Source of the DNA: Acidobacteriota bacterium
GTDB lineage: Bacteria > Acidobacteriota > Holophagae > Holophagales > Holophagaceae
Length of the DNA stretch: 64,000 bases
Direction of reading: 5' to 3'
Assembly (NCBI GenBank): GCA_005788175.1
Contig: SXYX01000014.1
Span: 151,277 to 215,276, forward strand
Every line of letters begins with the position of its first letter. The first letter of the stretch is position 1. Shown here piece by piece: positions 46,037 through 55,169 of this stretch. Position numbers and translations under genes: made by a program. The notes under the pieces are model-generated. The model was not told the DNA's origin. It made no database searches and saw nothing but the letters and a program-made list of their open reading frames with translations.

Positions 46037-47658
46037 TTTAATTTTATAAATTTGAGCATGTCCTTGGGACTGCGATAACCTAATGATCTTCTGATTTCCT
46101 GCCCATCTGCATCTAAAATTAGTACTGTGGGATACCCAATTATTTGGTAGCGCTTTGCAAGGTCGGGTCGGATTTTGTCCGTATCAATACGTATGGCAAT
46201 ATAGTTGCTCTGAATATATGCACGCAGATCTTCATCGGGCCAAGTCTTTTCATCCAGTTCATAACAGGCGGCACACCAATCAGAGTATATGTCGACAAGA
46301 ATGGGTCGATTTTGTTTCTTAGCTTCTAAAATGGCGGTCTCTAAATCCTGGTTTCTCCACTCTTTCTTGAAGCTTTGATCTAAACCTAATATTTTCGCAA
46401 TAGATCCACGAAAAATCGTGACATTAAGGTTTACTTCGACAAGACGAAGGGTGAAATAAAGTACAAATAAAGTAATAAAAATAAAAATAACTTTTCGAAC
46501 TAGATTCAAATACGCAGTCTCAATATTCATTTTTAAATATATTAAGAAAGAGATGATGGTCAAAATCAAGCACATCCACAAAATCGCAGTGATGGGGAGG
46601 ACGGTACGAAGTGTCCATAGCGCAAAAGCGATGACCATAAATCCCATGGTCTTTTTCATGAATTCTAGCCATACCCCGCTTTTGGGGAGCCGTGTTCCTA
46701 AAACGCCCACCATCATGAACGGCACGCCCATACCAAGAGCAAATATAAAGAGCTCAATAGCACCCAGCAAAATGGTCTTGCCTTGCGAGATGGCTACCAA
46801 GATAGTTCCCAAAATTGGTCCTACACAGGGCGCTGATATGGGACCCAAAGCTACGCCTGTTAAAAATGGGCCCCATACTCCTGAGCGGCTAGTCCATGAT
46901 TGGAGTCGAGTTTGGGCTTCACTAGATAAGCTAATTTCAAAGAAGCCCAAGAGTGAAATACCAAAAATAATGAATAAACCACTTATAGTTGTGATGAAAG
47001 CGACTGATCCTAAGATAGATCCAAATACGTTTCCCGTAAGGGCAGCAATAACTCCTAAGGTGGAGTATGTTAAGGCCATACCTATAATCAAGGCGAAGGT
47101 CAAAAGAGCGGCTTGTGTTCTAGTAATGTCGCGAATTCCAATAACTGCTAATGTGATGGGGATAGTCGGATATACACAAGGTGTGAATGCAGCCAGAAGG
47201 CCCGCGAAAAATATACCCACAAAAGACCACCACGAAAAAGACATGTCGGTGACCGATGAAGAAGAGGTCACGGGACGAACTTTGATTTTCTGCTGGGTGG
47301 GTGGATAACAAATGCCTCCGGGGCCTTCAGTGCAGGGTTGATAGGTAACTGTCAGTTCGAGTTCCGAAGCGGACGTATCAAAAATTAGAGGTAAAATTAA
47401 CTCTTGTCGATAAATATCGTCGCCTAACTCATCTTGCTCTGTAGCTTTGGGTAATCGGCCCATTCGTACAGCCTTTGGATCTTCAAGAGATTCAACCTTT
47501 AGAAACGCTTTTTTAAGATGCGCTATAGGGGGGGTCTGTATGACTATACGGTTTTCATCTTGTTGAATACGTATGGATTCAACCGGTCGAAATTCAATCT
47601 GAGTCTGGCCCAATAAAATTGAGGCAGAAAGAAGGAATAGAACCAAAGTTTTTTTCAT
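46024..47658 (-). CDS. dsbD: Thiol:disulfide interchange protein DsbD
   Basis: 544 residues. Signal peptide ('SILLGQ'), a periplasmic alpha domain with the Cys pair in 'CTEGPGGICYPP', a central membrane domain of about eight helices with cysteines in 'FTPCVYPTIPITLAV' and 'ISAPCVGPILG', and a C-terminal thioredoxin-like domain with 'SDWCAACYELD'. All three redox pairs are present, so electrons can pass from cytoplasmic thioredoxin to periplasmic DsbC/CcmG-type proteins. Near-leaderless start: TATACT lies 9 nt before the ATG. The divergent neighbour is the QueD-like gene. Confidence 0.95.
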   Translation of the reverse strand: MKKTLVLFLLSASILLGQTQIEFRPVESIRIQQDENRIVIQTPPIAHLKKAFLKVESLEDPKAVRMGRLPKATEQDELGDDIYRQELILPLIFDTSASELELTVTYQPCTEGPGGICYPPTQQKIKVRPVTSSSSVTDMSFSWWSFVGIFFAGLLAAFTPCVYPTIPITLAVIGIRDITRTQAALLTFALIIGMALTYSTLGVIAALTGNVFGSILGSVAFITTISGLFIIFGISLLGFFEISLSSEAQTRLQSWTSRSGVWGPFLTGVALGPISAPCVGPILGTILVAISQGKTILLGAIELFIFALGMGVPFMMVGVLGTRLPKSGVWLEFMKKTMGFMVIAFALWTLRTVLPITAILWMCLILTIISFLIYLKMNIETAYLNLVRKVIFIFITLFVLYFTLRLVEVNLNVTIFRGSIAKILGLDQSFKKEWRNQDLETAILEAKKQNRPILVDIYSDWCAACYELDEKTWPDEDLRAYIQSNYIAIRIDTDKIRPDLAKRYQIIGYPTVLILDADGQEIRRSLGYRSPKDMLKFIKLNQSK

Positions 47659-47720
47659 GTCTCATATAGTATAGGTTTATTAAGGTCGTCTTTTCTACTG
47701 TAAGCACATACAATTAAATT

Positions 47721-48059
47721 ATGTCTATTGTTTTCTCAATTAATCGTCCATTTGTGTCCGATCATTTTCATGATCTTCCTGGTTTCATCGAAGCGAGGCA
47801 TGGTCATAATTGGCAAATCGATGCATCTTTCGAAATTGAACACATAGAGGATCGAAGTATTGCGGATAACGATATGCATGCATGGATTAAATCTGTCGAT
47901 TATACGCTTTTGAATGATTCGGAAGAACTCTCGGGGCGTAACCCTACAGCTGAACTTTTATCTCAATGGGCTTGCGAATATCTCATGAGTCGTGGACATC
48001 GTGTAATGGAAATCCGAATCCAAGAGAAGGCAAATTATTGGGCGCGGTGTCGACCCTAA
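47721..48059 (+). CDS. QueD/PTPS-like protein lacking catalytic Cys and His
   Basis: 112 residues of the 6-pyruvoyl-tetrahydropterin synthase fold. Zinc ligands look kept (His15 in 'VSDHFHDLPG', His27 and His29 in 'RHGHNW'), as does pterin-anchoring Glu102 in 'IRIQEKANYW' and the helix 'NPTAELLSQWACEYL'. However, the catalytic Cys four residues before HGH is Ile23, and the His of the 'LDHHYLND' motif is Tyr61 in 'VDYTLLND'. Normal QueD chemistry is therefore doubtful; a divergent pterin-binding role or a different reaction is possible. TACAAT stands exactly 6 nt before the ATG with no Shine-Dalgarno (leaderless candidate). No queC, queE or queF adjacent. Confidence 0.8.
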   Translation: MSIVFSINRPFVSDHFHDLPGFIEARHGHNWQIDASFEIEHIEDRSIADNDMHAWIKSVDYTLLNDSEELSGRNPTAELLSQWACEYLMSRGHRVMEIRIQEKANYWARCRP

Positions 48060-48148
48060 ATATTATAAAGTTTTCAGCTGGACCCACGAGTAAACTGATG
48101 AACTTGGGCTAGTTCAGGGTTAAACTTGATGTACTTTGGGAGTTCCGC

Positions 48149-50608
48149 TTGACTATGTCTGGAAAGAAGAATTTAAGGTCGCTAGCGTGGCCTTGGATCA
48201 TTCGTCTTGCCGGACTAGCTTTTGTACTTATACTTATTTTTTCCTTAGCGAGCTTCAACTCAGCAGATCCAAGTTTTCTAAATACCTCTAACGGACTCGA
48301 GGTTATCCATAATTTAAGTGGAAAATTAGGAAGTTACTTAGCAAGTACTCTTTATGCTGGGTTCGGCCTAATGGCATGGCTTATTCCTTGTTGGATTTTA
48401 TGGGAAATTTGGCCCGACACAAGCGAATCACCGAGATGGGTCAAACGCCTAGCTTGGCTCGGACTATTGTGTTCACTTTCGGCTATGTGGTCTTTCTCCC
48501 CTCAAATATTTTCATTTAGGATGGGGGGGTTCTTAGGAGCCATTTTTCAGCCTTGGCTTCAAAAATGGTTTGGCATAACGGGGCTCTACATCATTAGCTC
48601 GGTCCTTTTTGCCATCAGTTTATTGATTGTTTCGCCGTCGCTAGCAACCTGGCTAGGCCATCGGATAGCGACCTGGGCAGAAAGATATTTGTGGCCTAAA
48701 TTGCAGACTCTCCCTATTCAAAGTCTGAGAAATCTCGGGGTTAAATTTACTACCTTTTTAAATTTTATACGTCGAAAACGCGAGGAAGCATCGGCTCGTA
48801 AAAAGATTCAGTCGCAAATTAGCTTTGATGAGCAGCGTGAGGCACTCGAGCGTGCTCAGAAAGTACATGAAGAAAGTAGAAAATCACCGTCGGCAGTATC
48901 TCCCCAGGATATTCTTCCAGTTATTCATTCCATCAATCTAGATGCACCCTCTACAAGCGTACCCACAGAATTCAAGAGTGATCTTCTTCAGGGAGTCTCG
49001 AGTCCCGAAGAAGAATCCTATTTAGAAGAATCTCTAAAGGGTGTTGATGGCCAAGGAAGATCAATAGTACAGCCTCCTCTGCCCATTCCTGCCCTGCCTG
49101 AATCTTCTAAGCCGAAAAGAGTCACTCCAAAACCCATTAATCGATCTTTACCACCAAAAGATCTCTTCGATCCACCACTAAGGTCTGAAAAGATAGATTC
49201 ATCGTCGATTAAAAATACTCAAGAAGCCATTCTTCAAAAACTTCTAGAATTCAAAATCTCAGGTCAAGTCATAGGAAATCGTCCCGGTCCTATTGTTACG
49301 GTCTATGAGTTTCAGCCTGATGCAGGTATTCCTCTGTCAAAGATTTTAAATATGGAAGAAGATCTTGCCATGGCGCTTCAGGCTGAAGCGATACGTATGG
49401 ATCGCATCTCTGGTAAAAATGCAGTGGGAATTGAGGTTCCGAATCCGCGACGCGATCTTATTGTATTTAGAGAAATTATCGAATCTGATGCCTTTCTACA
49501 AACAAAGAGTTTATTAACTATGGCACTTGGTAAGGATATTTCAGGATCTCCTTTGGTTATGGATCTTGCCCGCATGCCTCATCTATTAATTGGTGGTTCA
49601 ACTGGAAGCGGAAAAAGCGTAGCCGTTAATGCTATGATTTGCTCCATCTTACTTCGGGCCACTTCAGATCAAGTAAAGCTTATTCTTATCGATCCCAAAA
49701 TGGTAGAGATGGGTATTTATGAGGATATACCTCATCTTTGGTCACCCGTAGTTACTGACATGAAAGAGGCGGGTCGTGTACTTCGTTGGGTCGTAGCACA
49801 AATGGAGGAGCGCTATAAGTGCTTAGCTTTATTAAGCGTGCGTAACTTAGAACAATATAACGAAAAAATAGAAAAGCATGGTGGAACTTTTACTCTTCCT
49901 GACCATACACCTAATTCAAAATGGCCTGATCGTCCCTCAACCCTTGAGCTCATACCTTATGTCGTATTGGTTATCGATGAATTAGCTGACCTGATTATGG
50001 TAGCTCGTACTGAAGTTGAGGATAGTATTGCCCGTATTGCTCAGAAAGCCCGAGCTGTAGGCATACACCTCATACTAGCAACCCAACGCCCTTCTGTTGA
50101 TATTTTGACGGGAGTTATCAAAGCTAATCTTCCCAGCCGATTAAGCTACCGAGTAAGCACCAAGATTGATTCGCGTACTATATTAGATTGTTCAGGAGCA
50201 GAAAATCTTTTAGGCCAAGGCGATGGTCTTTTCTTGGCACCTGGAGCAGCACGACCAAGTCGCATACACGCGCCTTTTTTAACCGAAACAGAAACTTTAC
50301 GCCTCGTTGAATGGCTAAAAGATCGCGGTCGACCTGACTATAATCAACAATTGATCAAAGTGATTGAGACCGATGAATCAGAAGAGGCTATGGGTGTCGG
50401 AGCTGATTCTGGAAGCGGGGGTGATATTTACCAAAAGGCCATCGAGGTCGTCATCCGAGAGGGTAAGGCTAGCACCAGTTTATTGCAACGCAAATTAGGT
50501 CTCGGCTATGGACGCGCAGCACGTATCATTGATCGTATGGAGAACGAAGGAGTTATTGGTCCTGATCGTGGTGTTGGTAAGCCAAGAGAAATTTTCAGAC
50601 AACCTTGA
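48149..50608 (+). CDS. ftsK: DNA translocase FtsK
   Basis: 819 residues. Four N-terminal membrane helices (to about residue 175), a charged, proline-containing linker (about 200-350), the alpha/beta motor with Walker A 'GGSTGSGKSVAVN' near residue 485 and Walker B 'VLVIDELADLIMV', and the C-terminal gamma winged helix ('ASTSLLQRKLGLGYGRAARI') that reads KOPS-like sites. It pumps chromosome ends through the septum and activates XerCD at dif. Start either TTG 48149 (GGAG 6 nt upstream) or ATG 48155; the former fits spacing better. The linker is short, as in SpoIIIE/SftA-like or compact FtsK proteins. Confidence 0.95.
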   Translation: MTMSGKKNLRSLAWPWIIRLAGLAFVLILIFSLASFNSADPSFLNTSNGLEVIHNLSGKLGSYLASTLYAGFGLMAWLIPCWILWEIWPDTSESPRWVKRLAWLGLLCSLSAMWSFSPQIFSFRMGGFLGAIFQPWLQKWFGITGLYIISSVLFAISLLIVSPSLATWLGHRIATWAERYLWPKLQTLPIQSLRNLGVKFTTFLNFIRRKREEASARKKIQSQISFDEQREALERAQKVHEESRKSPSAVSPQDILPVIHSINLDAPSTSVPTEFKSDLLQGVSSPEEESYLEESLKGVDGQGRSIVQPPLPIPALPESSKPKRVTPKPINRSLPPKDLFDPPLRSEKIDSSSIKNTQEAILQKLLEFKISGQVIGNRPGPIVTVYEFQPDAGIPLSKILNMEEDLAMALQAEAIRMDRISGKNAVGIEVPNPRRDLIVFREIIESDAFLQTKSLLTMALGKDISGSPLVMDLARMPHLLIGGSTGSGKSVAVNAMICSILLRATSDQVKLILIDPKMVEMGIYEDIPHLWSPVVTDMKEAGRVLRWVVAQMEERYKCLALLSVRNLEQYNEKIEKHGGTFTLPDHTPNSKWPDRPSTLELIPYVVLVIDELADLIMVARTEVEDSIARIAQKARAVGIHLILATQRPSVDILTGVIKANLPSRLSYRVSTKIDSRTILDCSGAENLLGQGDGLFLAPGAARPSRIHAPFLTETETLRLVEWLKDRGRPDYNQQLIKVIETDESEEAMGVGADSGSGGDIYQKAIEVVIREGKASTSLLQRKLGLGYGRAARIIDRMENEGVIGPDRGVGKPREIFRQP

Positions 50609-50632
50609 GATAAAGTATTTATAGGAACTTTT

Positions 50633-51196
50633 GTGATTACACAACTAAAAAACAATCTTCGTGAATCGATCGATCTTCAAAATGGTTTTTTAACTTCTGA
50701 ACTTGGTCATATTATTCAGTTAGCGAAAGAAATACATGGTGTCTTAAAAGCTGGTAATAAGATTCTTATATGCGGGAATGGAGGTAGTGCTGCTGATGCA
50801 CAACATTTTTCTGCTGAATTGATCGGTCGATACTTCAAGGAACGTCGATCCTATGCCGCCCTAGCTCTCTCAACGGATACGTCATCCCTGACGGCAATCG
50901 GTAATGATTATGGTTTTGATGCTATCTTTTCCCGACAAATTGAAGGCTTGGGTAACGCTGGAGATATCTTAATCGCCATCAGTACGAGTGGTAAAAGCCC
51001 AAACATTATTAAAGCTGTAGGAGCTGCTAAGTACCGTGGTATTCGTACAATAGCCCTTTTGGGGCGCGATGGAGGAGCCCTTAAAGATCTCGTAGATGAT
51101 TCATTCATAGTTCCTTCTACGGTCACTGCTCGTATTCAAGAGATTCACGAAATGATTCTTCACTTTATTTGTGAATCCCTAGATGATTTGTCTTAA
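50633..51196 (+). CDS. gmhA: Sedoheptulose-7-phosphate isomerase
   Basis: 187-residue SIS-domain protein. 'ICGNGGSAADAQHFSAELIGRY' (in part), 'ALSTDTSSLTAIGNDYGFD' and 'AISTSGKSPNIIKAV' are the GmhA signature; 'IHEMILHFICE' holds the C-terminal catalytic His/Glu. It starts heptose synthesis for lipopolysaccharide inner core and complements kdsA at 42906. GTG start with AGGAA upstream. 24 nt after ftsK, 9 nt before hemW. Confidence 0.93.
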   Translation: MITQLKNNLRESIDLQNGFLTSELGHIIQLAKEIHGVLKAGNKILICGNGGSAADAQHFSAELIGRYFKERRSYAALALSTDTSSLTAIGNDYGFDAIFSRQIEGLGNAGDILIAISTSGKSPNIIKAVGAAKYRGIRTIALLGRDGGALKDLVDDSFIVPSTVTARIQEIHEMILHFICESLDDLS

Positions 51197-51205
51197 AGCA
51201 CAATC

Positions 51206-52390
51206 ATGGAGCTCAATGAATTTGAAAAGCAATTTGGGGCTGATCTTAAATTGTCAGGGGGGCAAAAACCATTAGGTCTATATCTTCATATCCCCTTTTG
51301 TAAAGATCGATGTACTTATTGTTCCTTCGTCAGAACTCACGAAGAAGAATCCCGTGAACCTTTTATAAATATGTTGATAAAAGAAATTGATCAATGGGGG
51401 CAAATATTAGAACGGCCTATTCTGAATACTATCTATTGGGGTGGTGGCACACCCTCGGTTTTATCTTATGAGGAAGCCTCACAGATCTATAGAACTATTC
51501 AGACATCCTTTACTATTGCTTCCAATGCGGAGCAAACTATTGAAGCTAATCCTGGGACCTTGTCTTTGGAGTGGTTAAAATCGATCAGGCAACTTGGATT
51601 TAATCGAATCAGCTGGGGAATTCAAACGCTGCAAGACGATCTCTTAAAATCTTTGGGGCGTATTCATTCCTCAAAAGAGGCATTGCAGGCTCTCGACTGG
51701 TCTCAGGAGGCAGAATTTAAACATGTATCGGGAGATCTAATCCTTGGACTTCCAAATCAATCGCCTGAATCAGTCTATGCTGATGCACTAAGAATCATTG
51801 ATTGTGGAATTGATCACATCAGCATCTACTTGTTAGATCTTGATAAAGCATGTGGTCTCAAAACAGAGGTAGATGCTGGGCGACTTATTTTACCGAGTGA
51901 AGACGAGGTAGCTTCTCTCTATGAAATACTTCAGGATAAATTACCTAATTTGGGATTTACTTCCTATGAAATAAGTAATTATGCAAAGGAAGGGGCTGAG
52001 TCCCAGCACAATTTGAAATATTGGCGTCGATATCCATATCTTGGTCTAGGTCCCAGCGCAGCAAGTCATGTTGGTCATCTTCGTTGGACTTCTGATGTGT
52101 CAATTCCTACTTGGACCCAAGGAAGTGGTCGGTTAACAATTCAATCCCTCGATCCTATTGATGAATGGATGGAAATTCCTCTTCTTGGCCTTCGACTCGA
52201 TGAAGGTATTGATTGGAACGATTTATCGATACAATCAACATTATTAAAAGTAGAACCCTTGTATCACGCATGGACAAATAAAATGAAGGAGTTCGAAACA
52301 AATGGTCTGGTTGTCTTCGAGGGTCCTAGATTACGATTAACAACCAAGGGTAGGCTACTTTCAAACCAAATTTTTCAAATGTTTGTCTAA
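51206..52390 (+). CDS. hemW: Heme chaperone HemW (radical SAM)
   Basis: 394 residues. 'YLHIPFCKDRCTYCSF' holds Cys32, Cys36 and Cys39. The residue two after the third Cys is Phe instead of the fourth Cys of coproporphyrinogen dehydrogenase HemN, which points to HemW. 'YWGGGTPSVLS', 'EANPGTLSLEWL' and 'FNRISWGIQTLQDDLLKSLGR' (in part) support this. It delivers heme to respiratory proteins. Follows gmhA closely; no Shine-Dalgarno is evident. Confidence 0.92.
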   Translation: MELNEFEKQFGADLKLSGGQKPLGLYLHIPFCKDRCTYCSFVRTHEEESREPFINMLIKEIDQWGQILERPILNTIYWGGGTPSVLSYEEASQIYRTIQTSFTIASNAEQTIEANPGTLSLEWLKSIRQLGFNRISWGIQTLQDDLLKSLGRIHSSKEALQALDWSQEAEFKHVSGDLILGLPNQSPESVYADALRIIDCGIDHISIYLLDLDKACGLKTEVDAGRLILPSEDEVASLYEILQDKLPNLGFTSYEISNYAKEGAESQHNLKYWRRYPYLGLGPSAASHVGHLRWTSDVSIPTWTQGSGRLTIQSLDPIDEWMEIPLLGLRLDEGIDWNDLSIQSTLLKVEPLYHAWTNKMKEFETNGLVVFEGPRLRLTTKGRLLSNQIFQMFV

Positions 52391-52439
52391 CTCTTCTGTT
52401 CTTTTAAAAAACGCCCCTGGGCCTCGGTAAACTTAACAC

Positions 52440-52895
52440 ATGACCGAAGATTTAGTGAGCAATCGAAAAGCAAAATTCCAATACCATCTTCTCGAATCGT
52501 GGGAAGCGGGTCTTGCTTTGCTTGGAAGTGAAGTCAAATCTCTTCGCAATGGCCAGGGACAGCTTCAAGATGCTTATGTAGATCATATTCGTGGTGAACT
52601 TTGGCTTCGACAATGTCATATAGCCCCATGGATAAGTGCCTCGTGGACTAACCACGATCCGTTGCGTGATCGTAAATTATTATTGAAAAAAAGTGAGATC
52701 TTAAAAATATCAAAACATATTGAACGAAAGGGACTGACGCTTATTCCTCTTTCTATTTATGTTAATGAGCGTGGCAAAATCAAGATACGTATCACTTTAG
52801 CAGAAGGTAAGCAGGCACCAGACAAGAAAGCAGCCCTCAAGGCGCGTCAAGTTAAAAGAGAAATGGATCGTATTCGAAAGGGAGATCGAGATTAA
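52440..52895 (+). CDS. smpB: SsrA-binding protein
   Basis: 151 residues. 'NRKAKFQYHLLESWEAGLAL', 'GSEVKSLRNGQGQLQDAYV' and 'KIKIRITLAEGKQAPDKK' followed by a basic tail are the SmpB oligonucleotide-binding fold and C-terminal helix. It places tmRNA in stalled ribosomes. I found no ssrA gene beside it. TAAACT sits exactly 6 nt before the ATG with no Shine-Dalgarno. The stop overlaps the convergent rseP stop by 4 nt. Confidence 0.96.
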   Translation: MTEDLVSNRKAKFQYHLLESWEAGLALLGSEVKSLRNGQGQLQDAYVDHIRGELWLRQCHIAPWISASWTNHDPLRDRKLLLKKSEILKISKHIERKGLTLIPLSIYVNERGKIKIRITLAEGKQAPDKKAALKARQVKREMDRIRKGDRD

Positions 52896-53968
52896 TTTAA
52901 TAATCTTCCAATATCGAGAAAGATAGCTGTACCCATAATCGTTACTAATAAAAAGAATCCTCCCATAAGAATTCTCTGTTTAATTTGCCAACTAAATCGA
53001 CGACGGGCTATAACTTCAGCTGTCATCATAGCGACATGACCGCCATCAAGTAAGGGAATGGGTAGCGCATTCAGGATCCCTAACTGGAGGGATATCGCAG
53101 CTCCCATGATTAGAAAAGTTGACCAACCTATTTTTGCAGCCTGGGCTCCTTGCTGGATGATACCAATGGGTCCTGCTAGTTGATCCGAGGAGACATCCCA
53201 ATTTATAACTCGACCAAGAAAGGCGAATATTTGTGAGCTCATATCCCACAATGTATGCCCAGCGTACACTGTACCTATTGGCCAATCGGCCCAGGTATAT
53301 GGACGACGAATTTCAGTAAATTTTGTTGGCTGGAAGAGAATACCTAATCGGCCTTGGCCACTTATATTTTGGACTGTAGCTTCTAGCTTTATATTTTTTC
53401 CATTACGATCAACCAAAAGATAGAGTCGTTCCCCTTCTTTTTGTCGAATATAGTTTACTGCTTGGCGATCATCAGATCCTGGGAAGCGAAGTTCATCGAC
53501 AGCGAGAATTTGATCTCCTTCTCGGAGTCCTGCTATCTCAGCTGAGCTTCCTTCAATAACTTGGGCTATTAAAAGAGGGGAAGATTCTGGGGTACGGGAT
53601 ACGATGCGATGATTATCTGCCCCGACGATTGCAAGAAGGATAAATGCCGTGAGAATGTTGGCAATAATACCGCCAGAGTAAAAAAGGAATTTCTTAAAAT
53701 AGGGTCTCTGTTCAAAACCGTAGGGATCTTCGGCCTCGGGTTCTTCTGGGTTATAGCCAGCTAATTTCACATACCCGCCTAAGGGAATAGCCGATAAGCG
53801 CATATCAGTTTCATTCCATTTGAAGCCGACGAGGCGAGGGCCCATCCCTAAAGAAAAAGTTTCTACTGGGAGTTTCAGCCATTTTGCTACCAAGAAATGT
53901 CCCATTTCATGGATAAATACCAACCCCCCTAATAAAAGAAAGGGGGCTAACGTAGAGAGTTGCATCAT
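52892..53968 (-). CDS. rseP: Site-2 intramembrane metalloprotease RseP
   Basis: 358 residues. Zinc motif 'FIHEMGHFLVAKW' (His20, Glu21, His24) in the first helix, 'MRLSAIPLGGYVKLAGY', one PDZ domain ('SSAEIAGLREGDQILAVDEL'), and the third zinc ligand region 'NALPIPLLDGGHV'. Shorter than E. coli RseP (two PDZ domains). It cleaves membrane anti-sigma factors or signal-peptide remnants. Last gene of uppS-cdsA-dxr-rseP, 41 nt after dxr. Confidence 0.94.
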   Translation of the reverse strand: MMQLSTLAPFLLLGGLVFIHEMGHFLVAKWLKLPVETFSLGMGPRLVGFKWNETDMRLSAIPLGGYVKLAGYNPEEPEAEDPYGFEQRPYFKKFLFYSGGIIANILTAFILLAIVGADNHRIVSRTPESSPLLIAQVIEGSSAEIAGLREGDQILAVDELRFPGSDDRQAVNYIRQKEGERLYLLVDRNGKNIKLEATVQNISGQGRLGILFQPTKFTEIRRPYTWADWPIGTVYAGHTLWDMSSQIFAFLGRVINWDVSSDQLAGPIGIIQQGAQAAKIGWSTFLIMGAAISLQLGILNALPIPLLDGGHVAMMTAEVIARRRFSWQIKQRILMGGFFLLVTIMGTAIFLDIGRLLN

Positions 53969-54009
53969 GAATCCTAAATAATTAGTTTAACGTCTCGCAA
54001 CCTTCTAGG

Positions 54010-55164
54010 CTACCTATGGGCTTCGATCCATTGCTTGGTATCTGTTCTGACTGCTGCATCAATCTCGAGGACATGATCGAGATTATGAGGTTTTTGCAGG
54101 GGTATTTTATTCAACATTGATTCATTACATTCTGAAATCAAACCGAAGGTGATTTCACCAGCCAAAAAGGCGCTAACGGATACCTCATTAGCTGCATTGA
54201 GAATAATAGAAGCACTTTGTCCAGATTGTAAGCTTTGATATGCCAAGCGAAGGCATGGGAACCGTTTTTCGTCGGGGGGATGGAAATCCCAGGTTCGTGA
54301 TTGATCCCATGTAAAGGGGGGCGCAGGAGTTTGAATTTGATGCGGGTATAGAAGTGCATATTGGATTGGCAGACGCATATCATTTACAGAGGCTTGCATC
54401 TGAAAAGTTCCATCATGCATCTCGATCATGGCATGCACGTGACTTTGTGGATGAATAGTGACACCAATTTGTTCGGCGGAGAGACTAAACAAATGAGAGG
54501 CTTCGATGACTTCGAGTCCCTTATTCATAAGGGTTGCGCTATCGATAGTAATCTTGGGTCCCATCTTCCAGGTGGGGTGATTCATCGCTTCAGTAACCGT
54601 TGCTTTTTTTATGCGATCCAGCGGCCATTCACGAAAGGGACCACCGCTGGCCGTTAGCCGAATACTTCTAATTGAACTCGATTCCTTACCTCTAAGAAGT
54701 TGATGAAGCGCGGCATGTTCACTATCAATAGGGAGGAGTTCGCCTTGGCCCTTGCGTAGAGCATCGAGAATAATGGTCCCTCCAACGACAAGAGACTCCT
54801 TATTGGCAAGACATACACGATGCCCTTTGCGGAGAGCAGCTTCAGTACTCCTAAGCCCCGAAGCTCCCACGATAGCTGAGACAACCGTATTAATTGGGGT
54901 GTCTTCCACGCAACGCAATAGACCTTCTTTGCCAAAAGAAAAGTCTGGTCGATATTCTAGAGAATTCAGGATCCACTGGATATCCTCTTCCGTTTCTAAT
55001 GAAATAAATTCAGGCCCAAAGGCTCGACATTGTTCCAGGAATTTGTCTTTATTTTTACCTGCAGCTAGCGCAACCACCCTTAGTTTATCAGGGTGACGTT
55101 TGACAACCTCAAGTGTCGATTGGCCTATCGACCCTGTAGAACCAAGAATGGCTAGAGTTCTCAT
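54010..55164 (-). CDS. dxr: 1-deoxy-D-xylulose-5-phosphate reductoisomerase
   Basis: 384 residues. NADPH loop 'ILGSTGSIGQSTLEVV', 'ALANKESLVVGG', metal/substrate motif 'LLPIDSEHAALHQLL', 'TASGGPFREWP' and 'NHPTWKMGPKITIDSATLMN' (in part). Second step of the MEP pathway, using the product of dxs at 21909. Sits 5 nt after cdsA. Confidence 0.97.
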   Translation of the reverse strand: MRTLAILGSTGSIGQSTLEVVKRHPDKLRVVALAAGKNKDKFLEQCRAFGPEFISLETEEDIQWILNSLEYRPDFSFGKEGLLRCVEDTPINTVVSAIVGASGLRSTEAALRKGHRVCLANKESLVVGGTIILDALRKGQGELLPIDSEHAALHQLLRGKESSSIRSIRLTASGGPFREWPLDRIKKATVTEAMNHPTWKMGPKITIDSATLMNKGLEVIEASHLFSLSAEQIGVTIHPQSHVHAMIEMHDGTFQMQASVNDMRLPIQYALLYPHQIQTPAPPFTWDQSRTWDFHPPDEKRFPCLRLAYQSLQSGQSASIILNAANEVSVSAFLAGEITFGLISECNESMLNKIPLQKPHNLDHVLEIDAAVRTDTKQWIEAHR

Positions 55165-55169
55165 AAGGG

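Noticed and set aside
46553-47308. 251-codon plus-strand ORF
   Set aside because: Lies entirely antisense to dsbD, whose redox and membrane motifs are unmistakable. The predicted peptide has no family features, so it is a shadow frame.
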